From Paramyrothecium sp. XJ0827 (lineage: Eukaryota > Ascomycota > Sordariomycetes > Hypocreales > Stachybotryaceae), in contig JAJFPB010000008.1 in the NCBI GenBank assembly GCA_020881915.1, positions 3,162,001 to 3,226,000 of the forward strand: a stretch of 64,000 nt of DNA. The letters are read 5' to 3'. A program made the translations under genes and the position numbers. Shown here piece by piece: positions 31,873-43,841 of this stretch. Each line of letters starts with the position of its first letter. The first letter of the stretch is position 1. The notes beneath the pieces were generated by a model. That model was given only the letters and a program-made list of their open reading frames with translations, did no database searches and had not been told where the DNA came from.

Positions 31873-34800
31873 ATGACGAGTCCTAGCACTCCGGGCGACC
31901 AGAGAGCAACGCCCTCAACGCGTCGGCTGAAGCTGCCTCCTCACCTCGCTGGCGATTCACAGCAATCACAATTACCTGCCAACTCTTCGAGTAAGCCCGC
32001 CGCGAGAAATGGCCCGTCGATGCCACACCCCATTGATGACGATGATGCCCGCGACGTCATGACCCATCGCCACCCAAATTCTTCTTCCACGACCCCCACC
32101 AATGTCCCGACTCACCCACACAACAGCGCAAATCACGCCGAACAAGGACGCTCACCTGCCGAGATGGGGGAGCTGCGAATAGCACAACCAGGAGGACGTG
32201 CGGATTCGTCTCCGTCCGCCGAGGATTCGCTGCAACTCGCCCTGAAGGCCAAAACTTTCGCGAGAGCCCAGCAAGCCTTGACCGGCGACGACAGCTCCCC
32301 TACCGAGACCAAATCGCAAAAGCAGCTCAACGAATATAGGGAAAAACTGGCTCGCGACTTCGAACGTCGCGAGCTAACCGCGAGGGGACTCGCCATGGGC
32401 TCGGCCGAAAAGGCTCGCGTGTCGCCCATCCCAGAAGAAAGCGCATCTGGCTCCCCTGTGCTCGTTTCGGCCCTCACCACGACTTCGACCGAATCTGGAA
32501 ACACCATCCGCGGCGGCATGACACCGGCCGCCGCAGCGGGCACGCCTTCATACCCCTTCCCGAGGATGGCTTCCGGCGGCTTCGCTCCCCCCTATCATAT
32601 GCACAGGCCATTTACTACTCTCTCACATACAGGCGCTCCTCAATCCTCCCAGACTCTTCCTTTCGAGGCCCTGGGCGTGCATGACATGGTACTTTCCGGC
32701 AATTCTACACCAGCGTCAAACCTGACTTTCCATCCTTCCGGTGTCGCTGTTGGACCTGAGAACCTCGACTTTCCCACTCCGAATCTATATGAGCTATCGC
32801 TAATGCTTGCCGGCGAGCCTGGTCTCGATGCGTGGTGGGGCACGGTTGTCCAGATCATGAAAGATGTTTACAAGGCAGAGAGAGTGACACTTGCAGTGCC
32901 CGCCGACACCACTGATATTGAGAACGTCCCTTGGGGTCAAAAGGCCACCTACAATGAACATCAAGAAGACCATCTAAGCCTTGGTTATATGGCACGTGGA
33001 AGCAGTGCTATGCGAGGTAGTGAACTAGACATGCCTGAAGGCTCTACCCAAACCGATGAAGCGCTCAAACCAGCGACGCCGATGCGACCCGGCATCTTGT
33101 CTCGTCACTCTTACACAAGCTACGAGGACAATAAAGAAAAATCGCACGATAAAGCCTCTAATCTGTCTCGACGACCGACGCAATTATCACGAAGCCGAAG
33201 CTACTTCCCCTCCGCAAAAGTGCAAAGCCCCTCGGTTGAGACTTACGCTCCTCTGAACAAAATCTCATTAGACCAACACGATGCCGCCGAGGTGCAACAA
33301 AACCAGCAACAGCAAAACATACCTAGCTGGGAGGCGCCCTTCACATCTCCACGTGAAGGCCAAGGAAGGGTCCTGCCGGTGCTGCAGGCTTTGGACTATG
33401 AGGCTGATCCATTGATTGATCATGCGGGTGTCATGCGAGTCCTCGACCGTGGTCGAATAGTTGCTCTCACCAGGTTATATCCATATCTGAGCAACAGTCC
33501 CCCATCCGACCAGCCGCCCAACCAGAAAACGTCCTCCAAGACCGCCGCCACTGATTCCTCCAAGAAACTAAAACGGACACGATCCGAGTCCATGTCCAAG
33601 CTTTCGAATATTTTTGCCGGCTCCACAGGGCGAGGGAAGTCTACAAATGAAAAGCCGAAGGTCGTCGCATCTCGGTTGGAAGAAGATGCCCCAAGGCCAC
33701 CAACGCCCAAGTATGAAGAGTACGAGCAAGCACCACCATCTCCGTGGTCACAGTCACCCGCTCCGTCGCCAGCCGTTCGGGCCGAGCCCAAGGAAAGCCC
33801 ATTCTTTACTGATGCCATGGTTGATGAGGAATCGTTTAACCCAGGCTCTGCGCCCACTGATTACGCTTCCATACGACCTCCCGAGGCCATAGGAGTTGAT
33901 AATTCCTGGACAGTATTGCACATTCCACTCACCCATGTTCTCCTCTCGAAACCTGCAAACCATTTCAAGCTCGATAACACAATAATACAGCAGAAATCGA
34001 ACGCACGGAACAAAGATGATACCGGAGCTGGTTCCAAGGTGATGCCAGAGCTTGGGCAACAGACTCCTGAGAGCACCAAAAAGAACAAGCTTGCGCCTAT
34101 CGCCATTCTATCAGCCTTGAGCCCTATTATCCCGTATCCTTCTAACCTTCGCCATTCGCTCGAGCATCTTGCGCCTCACCTAGCCACGACCTTCTCGTTG
34201 TGCAGGCATTACAGCCATCTCGAAACTGAACTGGCTGGCTTACAGCGACGGCGACCGACGACGACTGGCTTTGGCGCTGTGGCGCCCGACGGACGGCCCA
34301 TGAACAACACCTCCTATTTACTTGCTACTGACATCGATCGTCAGCAGTCATTTCCTGGAAGTATGACAAGTCCCAGTGACTACTCGGCTGTTTCAAAAAG
34401 TGCTACAGGCTCTCCCTCTGGAATGCCAGTGTGGGAGTCGGGATCCCTCAGTTATATGCTTGATAGACGACAGCCCATGGCAAGCCCGGCCGCCATGGCT
34501 CACACAGGGGAGAGTTATTTCAGCAGCAAGCAAAGAGTGACTTCGAGCCGACAAGAAGGGCCCGCGGCCCCGCCCCAAAAGTCAGGGCCAGCTTCCAAGG
34601 ACAGCTCGCCTAGTGATAAGAAAAGCTCTCGTCCATCAAGCCTCAGAGTGCCTCACGATCTGTCTGACAGAGAAGACACTTCGAGCAGTGAAAAGCTTCC
34701 GGGTCCAGCAGACGAAACAACAGTTCAGGCCCTGTCTGCTCAGGACGCGCAGAGCTTGTCATACAACGGCTTGGATGAGACTGGAACAGACCAAACAGTT

Positions 34801-37800
34801 GAAACGCAAATCGACGGCCCAAAGTCCGAACAAGCCCACCAGCGACACCGGCATACCTTGCTACATAGTTACGGGGCTGATTTCGCCTCCACTTTCCAGT
34901 CACTCCCTCCAAGCTCCAGTCTCGTCAGTCGGCCGCCTCTTGCAACACCGCCCTCTAGGAGCGGTTCCCTGCCAACTACTACTGCTGTTGATATGCCACC
35001 GCCTTCTGATAAGCTTAAAGGTCTCATGCTGGATCTTCTGCCGGCTCACGTCTTTGTAGCGTTGCCCCAGACTGGCGAGATAGTCTGGGTGAATAGTCGT
35101 TACTTATCTTACCGTGGCCAGACCGTTGCTGATTTAGCTGTTGACCCATGGGCTAGTATTCATTCTAATGACCGAGAAGACTATCTTAAGGCTTGGAGCC
35201 ACTCCTTGCGAACCGGTGAGCAGTTCTCGAGGACTGTTCGAATTAGGCGGTTTGATGGTGCATACAGATGGTTCTATGCACGGGCGGTCGCTTCCAAGGA
35301 TAAACGAGGTGTCATCATACAGTTCCTCGGTTCGTACATGGATATCCACGACCAGCACATCGCCGAGTTGAAGGCAGCACGGCAAGAGGAGATAGAAGCA
35401 TCTGAGGCAAAGCACCGTCTCTTGGCCAACCTTATTCCTCAGATAATCTTTACTGCCACTGAGGATGATGGTATAACATTCGCCAATGAACAGTGGCTAT
35501 CTTATACAGGACAAAGCTTTGAAGATTCTTTGGGTCTTGGGTTTTTGGATTACGTGCATCCTGAGGATCTGGCCAAATGTCGAATCCCAACAGACCAGCC
35601 ACCTACGCCGTCGTCTCGGAAGAAGCGAGGCCCGGACACCAAAAGCTATCAGGATTCGGTTTCGTCGGAAGCCACATCGGCAAGCACCGTTCAGCCAACA
35701 CAACCTCCGTTTCCACAAGAACACAGCTTGAGAGGCATGCACCAGACCTTATCACGGAACAATAGCTCAAGCAGCGACGAAGTCTACCAATTGCCTACGG
35801 CCGAGCTTTCCGAGCTGGCACGTCAGGGTGTCATCAAGATTGCAATCGACACCAATGGTAGATTGTCTTACACGACCGAGATCAGGCTGCGTTCCAAGAC
35901 TGGGGAGTACAGATGGCACCTAATTCGATGTGTTGAGATCGACACCATCGACTTTGGCAGCGGTGCCAGTTCCTATTTTGGCTCGGCTACTGATATTAAC
36001 GACCACAAGATCCTGGAGACCAAGCTCAAAGAGGCCATGGAATCTAAGAGCGGATTCCTGAGTAACATGTCTCACGAAATCCGCACTCCTTTGATTGGTA
36101 TTTCTGGTATGGTCAGTTTCCTGCAGGACACAGCATTGAACGAGGAGCAACGTGACTACACCAACACGATCCAAACCAGCGCGAATAGCTTGATTATGAT
36201 TATCAATGATATCCTGGATCTTTCGAAGGTAGATGCCGGCATGATGAAGCTGAAGTACGAGTGGTTCCACACAAGATCCCTAATTGAGGACGTAAACGAA
36301 CTCGTCTCAACTATGGCAATCGCAAAGCGACTCGAACTCAACTACTTGGTGGAAGCTGACGTGCCGGCATGGGTCAAGGGCGACAAGGTCCGCATCCGTC
36401 AGGTTCTACTCAATGTCATCGGTAATGCAATCAAATTCACATCCGAAGGAGAAGTTTTCAGTCGATGCAAGGTATATACTGGAGACAACCTACAAGCTGG
36501 CGAGAACGAGATCATCCTCGAGTTTGCCATCGTTGATACTGGGCGTGGTTTCACGACAGAGGAAGCGGACCTTATTTTCAAGCCTTTCAGCCAGATTGAT
36601 GGCAGCAGTACCAGGCAGCACGGTGGCAGCGGCCTAGGTCTAGTCATCTCAAGACAGTTGGTCGAACTCCATGGCGGCAAAATGGAGGGGACGGCGATTC
36701 CAGGCAAGGGTTCAACCTTCACCTTCACAGCCCGGTTCGCACTTCCGACGCCAGAGGACCGCCCCAACTTCCTCGAAAGTCTGGCCTCCCCTCTAGCCGA
36801 ACCAATCAGGCAACAGTCCTTTGAAAAAATGCCTTGTCACACGAAGACTTTGCCTGCACCTGGCTACATCAGTAGTGTCAATGACGCTTCAAGCTCAGGC
36901 AGCCATGAGCTACCATTTACTTCACCAGAGGGAATGTCTACAGGATCTTCCAACCCTTCGCTTCAATCCAGTCGGTCTCAAACCACGGACAAATCATCTG
37001 TTGCCTCTGTTCACACTGGTCTGGCCCGCTTCAGCGAAGCTGCCAAGGCCAGCGGCCAAGACTTGTCCCAGATGAAGCTCGAGATGCCATCCGGCCGCAC
37101 CTCACCGGGACAGACGCCGATGCCAGAAGGGTCTACTGGACACCGCTCGCCCGAGGATTTCCGCCCACGAATGTACTCCATCCTCATTATCTGCCCCCAG
37201 TATCACAGCCGGGAGGCGACGACGCAGCATATCGAGATGACGCTTCCCAAGGATGTCCCACACCAAATTACGGCGCTTGCTACTGTGGAAGAAGCTCAGA
37301 GATTCATTGGCGGTGACGACCCTATCAAGTTTACCCACATCGTGCTCAACCTCAGTTCCGCTGCGACGATAATTGAGGTTATCGAACAAATCTCGAAGTC
37401 GCAGAGGATGGATAAGACAACCATACTTGTCCTTTGTGATTCAGTCCAGCGACAGGCCGTGATAAAATTGGCAGCCACTGCTTCTAAACATGACCGATTG
37501 CTGTCAGAAAACTCGGTGACCTTCATCTATAAGCCGGTGAAACCGTCTCGTTTCGCCGTCATCTTCGATCCCAACAAAATGCAAGATCTCAGCATTGACA
37601 GGAACCGCTCAACGGCGCAGCAAATGGTGGAAAGTCAGAAAGCGAGCTACCAGGAAATTGAAAGGCGAATGGGCAACAAGGGGTATAAGGTCCTCCTCGT
37701 CGAGGACAATCCCGTCAACCAGAAGGTTCTGACCAAGTACCTGAATAAGATTGGCGTCGACGTGGAGATTGCGGTTGACGGTGTAGAGTGTACGGACATG

Positions 37801-38114
37801 GTGCTCTCGATGCCGCACAAGCACTACTCCTTAATTCTGGTACGTTGTCCCCGATGGTCGCTTAACAAGATGCAGTAACTGACTTGACTCACTAGTGCGA
37901 TCTCCACATGCCACGAAAGGACGGTTACCAAGCTTGTCGCGAAATCCGTCAATGGGAACGTTCAACAAGGTCGCCGCCCATGCCGATCATCGCATTGTCT
38001 GCGAATGTCATGTCCGATGTCCAGGACAAGTGCGTTGCAGCAGGTTTCAGCGACTATGTGACGAAACCTGTAGATTTCATCGACCTTAGCAGAGCTATGG
38101 CAAAGTTCTTCTAA
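31873..38114 (+). CDS. hybrid histidine kinase with two PAS domains
   Basis: Exon 1 is 31873..37839, the intron is 37840..37895 (GTACGT...CACTAG, 56 nt) and exon 2 is 37896..38114, giving 2061 residues. The first 290 residues are disordered. A possible GAF-like sensor region starts near 296 (LYELSLMLAGEPGLDAWW). PAS 1 is at about 1050-1160 and PAS 2 at about 1176-1380, the latter split by a Ser/Thr-rich insert. HisKA has the phospho-His in NMSHEIRTPL (about residue 1401). The ATPase domain has NAIKFT, DTGRGF and GGSGLGL. A degenerate receiver without phospho-Asp is at about 1767-1900. A full receiver (VLLVEDNPVNQKVL; Asp in CDLHMP about 1991; Lys in TKPVD) ends the protein. It would pass phosphate to an HPt protein and on to a HOG-type response; the signal is unknown. 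Confidence 0.92.
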
Positions 38115-38928
38115 CGACCATATGCGTCGGTACAGAATGTTACTAACATCAAGCCTTCACTGCTTCACATCCTCGCATCTTCGCATTGACCCTAGCTATG
38201 GGCCGTCTGAAGAAAAACCTTCAGAACAAGCAATCAACTTCGGCCAAGATAATGATATCTTCGGCCACTACCCTCTAAAATTCAGTAATTCGACTTACAC
38301 GTCGTTCTTCGTTCATATTTTATGGCATCACTTTTCTCTACACCAATAGCATAGGCTCTTCGTTGCCTGCTCAGCATGCTTTGTCGTTCTTCCGGGTTTT
38401 TGTCCTTACAAGGTTGGCCAGGAGGGAAATCGGAAGGTGTCTGGAGTTTTCACGCCAAGGTTTTTCGTGTTCACTATACTACTGAATTATTATTCATCGA
38501 GGCCCAGTCAGGTCTCCAAGCGAAAGCCCATCGAGGAAGGGGGTAAAACTGAAGGGGGCGATGGTAGGGTATGGTATGGCACGGCAAAGCATGATGGAAC
38601 GGGGACGGAACAAACCTCATGTCTTCTTCTTTTGGCTCATTCTCATATGGCCTTGGGCTGGTCGAGGGACACGGAAAGGGGACGGATACACAGCCTGTGC
38701 TTTCTTGTGCAGCTTGGTTCCCTAGGTTTCCTTGGCTTCCGGCCTTTGTGTTTTCACGCACTCTATTGATGTGTTATAGCATGGCATGGCCCGTCACAAT
38801 CCGCTTTCAGGCGTCTGTTTTCGTTTTATTTCTTTTTTCTATATCATTCGGCCCCTTGCTTACTCTCCTCCCTCGGCGGAGAAGCCAAGTCGCCTTGTAT
38901 CCCGGGGGTTTCTTTTTCAGGGGAAACG
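38115..38928. other. 3' flank of the histidine kinase, no gene supported
   Basis: ORFs such as 38437..38769 and 38619..39014 have no domain. Several TATGGCATGGC-like short repeats occur. Confidence 0.4.
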
Positions 38929-39513
38929 TCAATTTTTTTTATAGACGAACCAGAGTTTCAAATGGTAACCATGGGGACTGGAAGATGGGAATACAAAAAT
39001 ATCACCTCCATTGACGCCCCTGGCGTGCAGGACCTCGTTGGCGTCGAAGCCAGTGCTGTCCGGGTCGATCGCAAAGCCATGGGAGGACAAGATGTCCAAG
39101 ACCACTGGCATGTTGAAGGCCTCGGCGACGCAGGTGGCGCTGACAATCGTCGAGGGATCCGTCTCATCAGCTCCGAGTGGAGACTTGCCGTCCGAGGTCA
39201 GCTTCGGCTGTTGCGCAATGATGGCGACTCGGCGAAGCGAGTTCTTCGCAGTTGGGGCGCGGGTGGGCTTTCGCTTGGCCGTCGCCGGAACCGACGAGCG
39301 TGTATCATTTCTGGGAGGCTCCGATACCGTCCTTGATTCCTCGCCAGATTGTGACAAGAACGGGTTGGATGTGAAGAAGTGACGGCGTCGCGGGAGGCTG
39401 GCCGGGGTGGTGATGTGGAACGAGCGGCAGGGTCTTCGAGCGGTGACGGAGGTGTGGACTTGTCGAGCGGCGCTACGAGACAGCCACAGCCATTGCTGGG
39501 GAAGCTTCGTCAT
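38929..39513 (-). pseudogene. RMND1/DUF155-family mitochondrial protein, 3'-truncated
   Basis: From the ATG at 39513 the product begins MTKLPQQWLWLSRSAARQV, an Arg/Ser-rich mitochondrial presequence, then RRVAIIAQQPKLTSDGKSP, ATCVAEAFNMPVVLDIL and LHARGVNGGDIFVFPS. That is the opening of the RMND1/Sif2 (DUF155) fold, proteins that support mitochondrial translation. After FPS the homology stops, about 195 residues in, and the frame ends at 38929 in unrelated sequence. The rest of the domain and its C-terminal membrane helix are absent downstream. Either the 3' part was removed by rearrangement or it lies beyond an intron I cannot see; the first is likelier because no domain sequence follows before the kinase gene. 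Confidence 0.65.
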
Positions 39514-39627
39514 GGTGGGATCTCTCCATGCGGCAAAGGATCTACCAATGCTGGAGCTGGGAACAGGCACGTTTAAGGTGGCGGAGTGTTGCAAGCTGAG
39601 ATTCTGAGCTGAGGGCTGGGACAACAA

Positions 39628-40375
39628 TTCTCAATATCTTATCAACATGTGACTGCACCAAGCTCCAAAGGTACCCCGGCTGAGCGGTACTTGATGACTG
39701 GGAGGGAACAAGGTCGCTGTACCTGAGAGGGGCGCCTACCAACTACCCGTGCTGCCGTTGAGGTAGGCCCAATTGTCTAACTGGGACTTAGTGGTTCGCC
39801 TCTACTTTCCAGTCACTCCCTCCAAGCTCCAGTCTCGTCAGTCGGTCGCCTCTTGCATTATATTAGAGACATTGGTCAGGGCAGCTAGTGTCAACCCATG
39901 ACGTGACGGATCAGAATAGATCGAACCGGTCTTGACCTTGAACTACCACAAGTTAGTCCCGGTCAAGTATGTATTGCGAGACCACGAAGCTCGATCATGA
40001 TCTGTTAACTCGCGTTCGGCTGAATTGGTGTGGTGAATGCATGTGAGCCTTTATCGAGTATGCTAGGCTGGTCTCAACTAAATGAGTATCGATCGAACTT
40101 GACCTTAAACCACCGTATGTCAGACCCGATCAAGTATGTTTTGCGAAGCCATCTAACCCCTCATGTGCACCATTCATTGAGAAGAACTCGAAACACCAAA
40201 GTGATATGTCAGTTTGGCTGAGCGAAGCAAGAGGGGCTGATGAATTTACAAACAGAAAGCAAATATATAAGAGGCGGGTTCATCTCAGGAATGGAACTGC
40301 TGCAGGTCGGTTCCTCCTCAAGTCTGCACTTTGAGAATCAGTTACTGAAGCCACCCTGGTGGTTAACGCATCAAG
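39628..40375. other. intergenic with a gene-fragment copy
   Basis: Apart from the 63-bp kinase-derived fragment at 39795..39857, two similar segments at about 39907-39980 and 40085-40150 share GATCGAACYNGNCTTGACCTT...ACCAC, a diverged direct repeat. No gene. Confidence 0.45.
39795..39857 (+). repeat. 63-bp duplicate of histidine kinase coding sequence
   Basis: It matches 34882..34944, inside the kinase ORF just before PAS 1, at 61 of 63 positions; both differences are C to T in this copy. Same orientation, about 4.9 kb downstream of its source. Confidence 0.85.
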
Positions 40376-41217
40376 ATGCCGCACCAGACTCGTCCCAAGA
40401 TCAAGATTTATGACTTTGGTGGCACAATTACCTCTACCGATGGCGAAGGCGGTCCCAAGTATGGTGCTGTTGCCGCAGAAGACTTGATTAAGAGGTACCC
40501 CTGGCTTGAAAAAATCGCCCAGATTGAATGCGAAACTGTTTTTACAGGAGGCAGTCCAGACTTGACCGATGAGATCCTTCTACCGGCTATTCGACATATC
40601 AATGAAGACCTTGCGACTGGACTTTATGTTGCTGGTCTGGCTATCATCGGAACTGACTTGACGGAGGATACTATGACTTTGCTTAGTATTACCATCAACC
40701 CTTTGTATCCATTCGGAGTTACAGGTGCCATAAGACGTTTAAGATCGGGGAAATCAGGGGTATCAAACCATACTTCTACTATCCACCTGAACGTCGACGC
40801 CACTCGGCACTGTGCGATATTGCCAACAGGTGTAGCCTACCACGAGTTATTATCATCTATGGACACCTTGACCAGGATGAAACCTTATTCGAGTATGCTG
40901 CCAGTAGAGTTCGCGGCATTGTCCTTGCGGGTTCAGGAGCAGGCAGCTGGACCACGAAGGGAGGCAACATCATGCAACGATTGAAGAATGAAGGAAAGGA
41001 CCCCATCGTGGTTGTCAGCTTCCGTACCGCAACTGGGCTGGTTACTGAGAAGTACGGGCTGCCGTCTTGGACAATATCTGCCGGTGATAACTCGCCGGCT
41101 CGGGCTTGTGTACTGCTTCGTGCTTTTCTTGCATCTGGCTTTGATGCTACGGCAATAAGAAGGGCTTTTGATGCTATGGGCAGGACTAGAAGTGGTATCT
41201 TTAAGAGTAGACTGTAG
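40376..41217 (+). pseudogene. L-asparaginase, internally deleted
   Basis: The ATG at 40376 opens KIKIYDFGGTITS, the asparaginase N-terminal GGTI motif with the first nucleophile Thr, and continues to IIGTDLTEDT (second Thr-Asp motif) and GVTGAIRR. Here, near 40737, the homologous sequence jumps frame straight to FKIGEIRG, LPRVIIIYGH, GIVLAGSGAGSWT and the C-terminal domain, ending at 41217. The segment of roughly 55-60 residues expected between these blocks, which carries the catalytic Lys region, is missing, and the join is out of frame. With that loss it cannot hydrolyse asparagine. No signal peptide is seen. Transcription of the remnant cannot be judged. Confidence 0.72.
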
Positions 41218-41544
41218 GTAGATATCTATGGCAGTCAGTATCAGCTAATATGCAGTCAGATTGCGCGGATCTTGCTGAACATATTCTTTACGATTGGACA
41301 TGGCAAGCAATGTCTCTGAAAGCTGTATGTCTTCATTCCCAGTCAGTGTCGGGCAAGCTGACAAAGTAACAGATATCTTTATGGTCACCGTTCCGCGATA
41401 CGCCAAAGAAAAAACTCGTAACTTCATCTCAGATTTATATCGGGCCCTCAATCGGGCGTAGCATTTGCTAGCTTGGGCTTTCTCGCTGTCCAAACGTATC
41501 TAATTGGTGAGTGGTTGTCCCCCTAGCGCTGGTCATTTGGCTAC
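41218..41544. other. intergenic, possible downstream exon of the methyltransferase remnant
   Basis: A GTAAGT donor-like sequence follows the methyltransferase frame, and an 82-codon frame (41245..41493, minus) lies where a last exon would be, but it does not look like the family. Confidence 0.3.
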
Positions 41545-41880
41545 TTACACTTTGCAGTACGCGTGGCAAGACAGCTTGCGCAATTCTTTTTCCACTTGAT
41601 TGCAGAGGATATTGACTTCATCTTGGGATTTTCCAAGGATTGTTGCCATGGGTTTGAGCGACAGTGCTGCCAAGCTCTTCGAAAGTCCAAGATTGAACCA
41701 TTTTCCCAATTGCCTTTCCTGCTGGTCGTTTGGCCAGGGGTTGCAGCAAGCTTTGAAAATCGGGAACACAGAGTTACCCACGCCACCATTTTTCCCTTGC
41801 CCACCGGCGTACCTTGACCTTTCGCCAGCGACATCGCTCGCATCTTTGTGATCGGGGCTTTTAGCGTCAATAAGTCGCAC
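41545..41880 (-). pseudogene. LaeA-like SAM methyltransferase, C-terminal fragment
   Basis: The frame contains NPWPNDQQERQLGKW, LAALSLKPMATILGKSQDEV and ELRKLSCHAYC. This is the order seen at the C-terminus of LaeA-type fungal methyltransferases (NPWPK...LGxW...GLEALSLAPFTRxLGWSxEEV...HAYW). The SAM-binding glycine motif and the first two thirds of the enzyme are absent upstream. It is a remnant, or at most a fragment of a gene broken by rearrangement. LaeA-like proteins affect secondary metabolism, but this piece cannot bind cofactor. Confidence 0.6.
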
Positions 41881-42211
41881 TCAACTTCTAGTAGCTTGTT
41901 GGTCGCGGACTCTCTTCACGTTGTGAAGCTAGACCGCTCAAGAAAATCAGCGGAAGCATGACTGCCTCGAACATCTCTGTAACCCTTGCAGTTAGCTAGA
42001 TCTGGCATAGCTCGAAATGGAGCGGGCGTCTATTCCAACTTCGGCCACTCCTGCTAAGGTGAGCGCGCAGTTGCTGCGCCCACATGAAATGGGGTTGACG
42101 ACTCGGCGCAAATGTCCCTGCTTCTGGTTAGACAGTTGCTGACCTTCGTAGTAGATAAAAGGTTAAGAGTCTCAATCCAGTTTATGATCCTTTCTATGCA
42201 AGTCACTAGTC
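41881..42211. other. intergenic, no gene supported
   Basis: Nothing recognisable before the dispersed repeat begins near 42212. Confidence 0.4.
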
Positions 42212-42585
42212 CTTACGTCATTAGGCTCGTCAAACTATACCTTTCAAGGCAGTAACACCTTGGCCTCCTATCCGAACCACCGTGTGCGCGCATTTTAGCC
42301 GTTTTGGGACGGTTGCTCTACGGGATTAAAGTTGCTAAGAGGTACTGCCTTCTGGTCATTATAGGGGTATACAGATAACCTCTACAATAAAGTACAGACT
42401 AACTGTCTATTTCTTACGTGACTAAAAAAACTAATTATTCTCCTCTATTAGTATCCTAGTTCTGGTCCCCTATTCCACCATATCTCACACTCGTTAATAA
42501 CGAATTTTCTGCCGTGTTCCCATTTTTGGAACTTCGCAAACTTCTGCAAAGGTAGCCAGTTGAGGCCTCCCGAGGATTTGCCTAC
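42212..42585 (+). repeat. dispersed repeat, copy B (internally shorter)
   Basis: It matches copy A (19618..20340) at both ends and at the GTGCGCGCATTTTA and TTTTCTGCCGTGTTCCC blocks, but lacks about 350 bp of the middle. It ends in GAGGCCTCCCGAGGA like copy A. Confidence 0.75.
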
Positions 42586-42896
42586 GACTTGACTGGTCAT
42601 GGGACTGGATCCGAGAGAGGCCTGGACCAGAAATGGCTGGACGATCAGATGCGAGAGTTGGATAGTCTGAACCAACCAGACTATGACGGACACCCAAGCA
42701 TCAATTGCAAGTTTCTCAACTCTTTCAGACATGACATTATCTCGTCCTGATATTTCATTCATCCATTTGATTCCCTCACTTTTATATTCGCACAATAGCT
42801 CGCGTCTTTGCATGCGGCCGTTGTTCAAACCTCACGCTACCCTAGACCCCTCCATTCGTGGAGCAGGTTGGAGTGGCAGAACTACCCTGAAGCTAA

Positions 42897-43841
42897 TTAT
42901 GTCGAATAGTGAGCAACATATCCATATTCAACCATAGATCCATAACCGTCTTTCGTCTCATCATTTGGATTGCCTGGCTATCACACTATGTCAGCGAATT
43001 TTAACATTTACATGATTTGTTTCCTTACCCATTTTCCACCTACTGCCATGTTGAGGATGAGGAACAGTTGTGAATGTGCAACACGGGTCCAAATATCTTC
43101 ATCGCCAACCGAGCTTCCTTGTATTTGATGAAATTCGACACCATCAAGAAGCCAAGCAATACTCTCTTGAGCGATGCTGCGAGGTCTGCCATCGATCTCA
43201 ACTCGCCACGTGTGCCAACCCTGATCGGGCAGTTCCGTCTTGGCCGTGATACCTGGTTTTCTCTCAAAGTGCAGCGTTCCATGGCCAATTGCTTGACCAT
43301 TGATGTTCTCCATGATATCGATCTCGCCACAGAATGGCCAGGGTGTGGCTTTTCTAATAGACGCGCCTAGCATCCAAAATGCGGGCCAAAGGCCTTGCTT
43401 GTTTGCTCGCGCATGATCACCGAAGCGGATTCTCGACTCGACCCGTGTTAGTTTTCCGGGCTGGGGAGTTAGAGTGCTAAATAGTGATTATTGTTAGCTC
43501 TCTCCATACTATCCAAGCAGTTAATACTATCGTACTAAGTACTTTCGACGCGACCGGAGGTCCAACCTCTACGCGCGCTACGGTCTTTCCACGGCACTAG
43601 CTGCAGAGTCTCCCCGCCGCTTAACTGAACATTCCGCGAGTCTTTCTTATAAATTTGCAGCTCGTTATTCACACCAATGTCGGCATCAATTACATTCCAG
43701 TTGGAGGTATTTGGAAGAACCCCTTCATCGCCCAGGAAGTCCTCATACCAGATCCGATTAAACCCACAGTACTGCGGCGCCTCCCAAGCAAGCAAGAGCT
43801 GCAGTTGTAATCAGGGCTACGAGGAGGTACCAGAGTAGCAT
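42897..43841 (-). pseudogene. GH16 endo-1,3(4)-beta-glucanase, frameshifted after the signal peptide
   Basis: The ATG at 43841 encodes a good signal peptide (MLLWYLLVALITTAALA). The next bases carry a duplicated TGCT (CTTGCTTGCTTGG), so the mature frame (WEAPQYCGFNRIWYEDF) is out of step by 4 nt. The rest is normal: exon to 43536, intron 43535..43477 (59 nt), exon 43476..43029, intron 43028..42978 (51 nt), last exon to TAA at 42897, ending EYGYVAHYST. The catalytic GH16 motif GEIDIMENING (E-x-D-x-x-E) and WPAFWMLG are intact. The enzyme would be secreted to cleave beta-1,3/1,4-glucans. The small frameshift suggests recent inactivation or a sequencing error. Confidence 0.78.
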
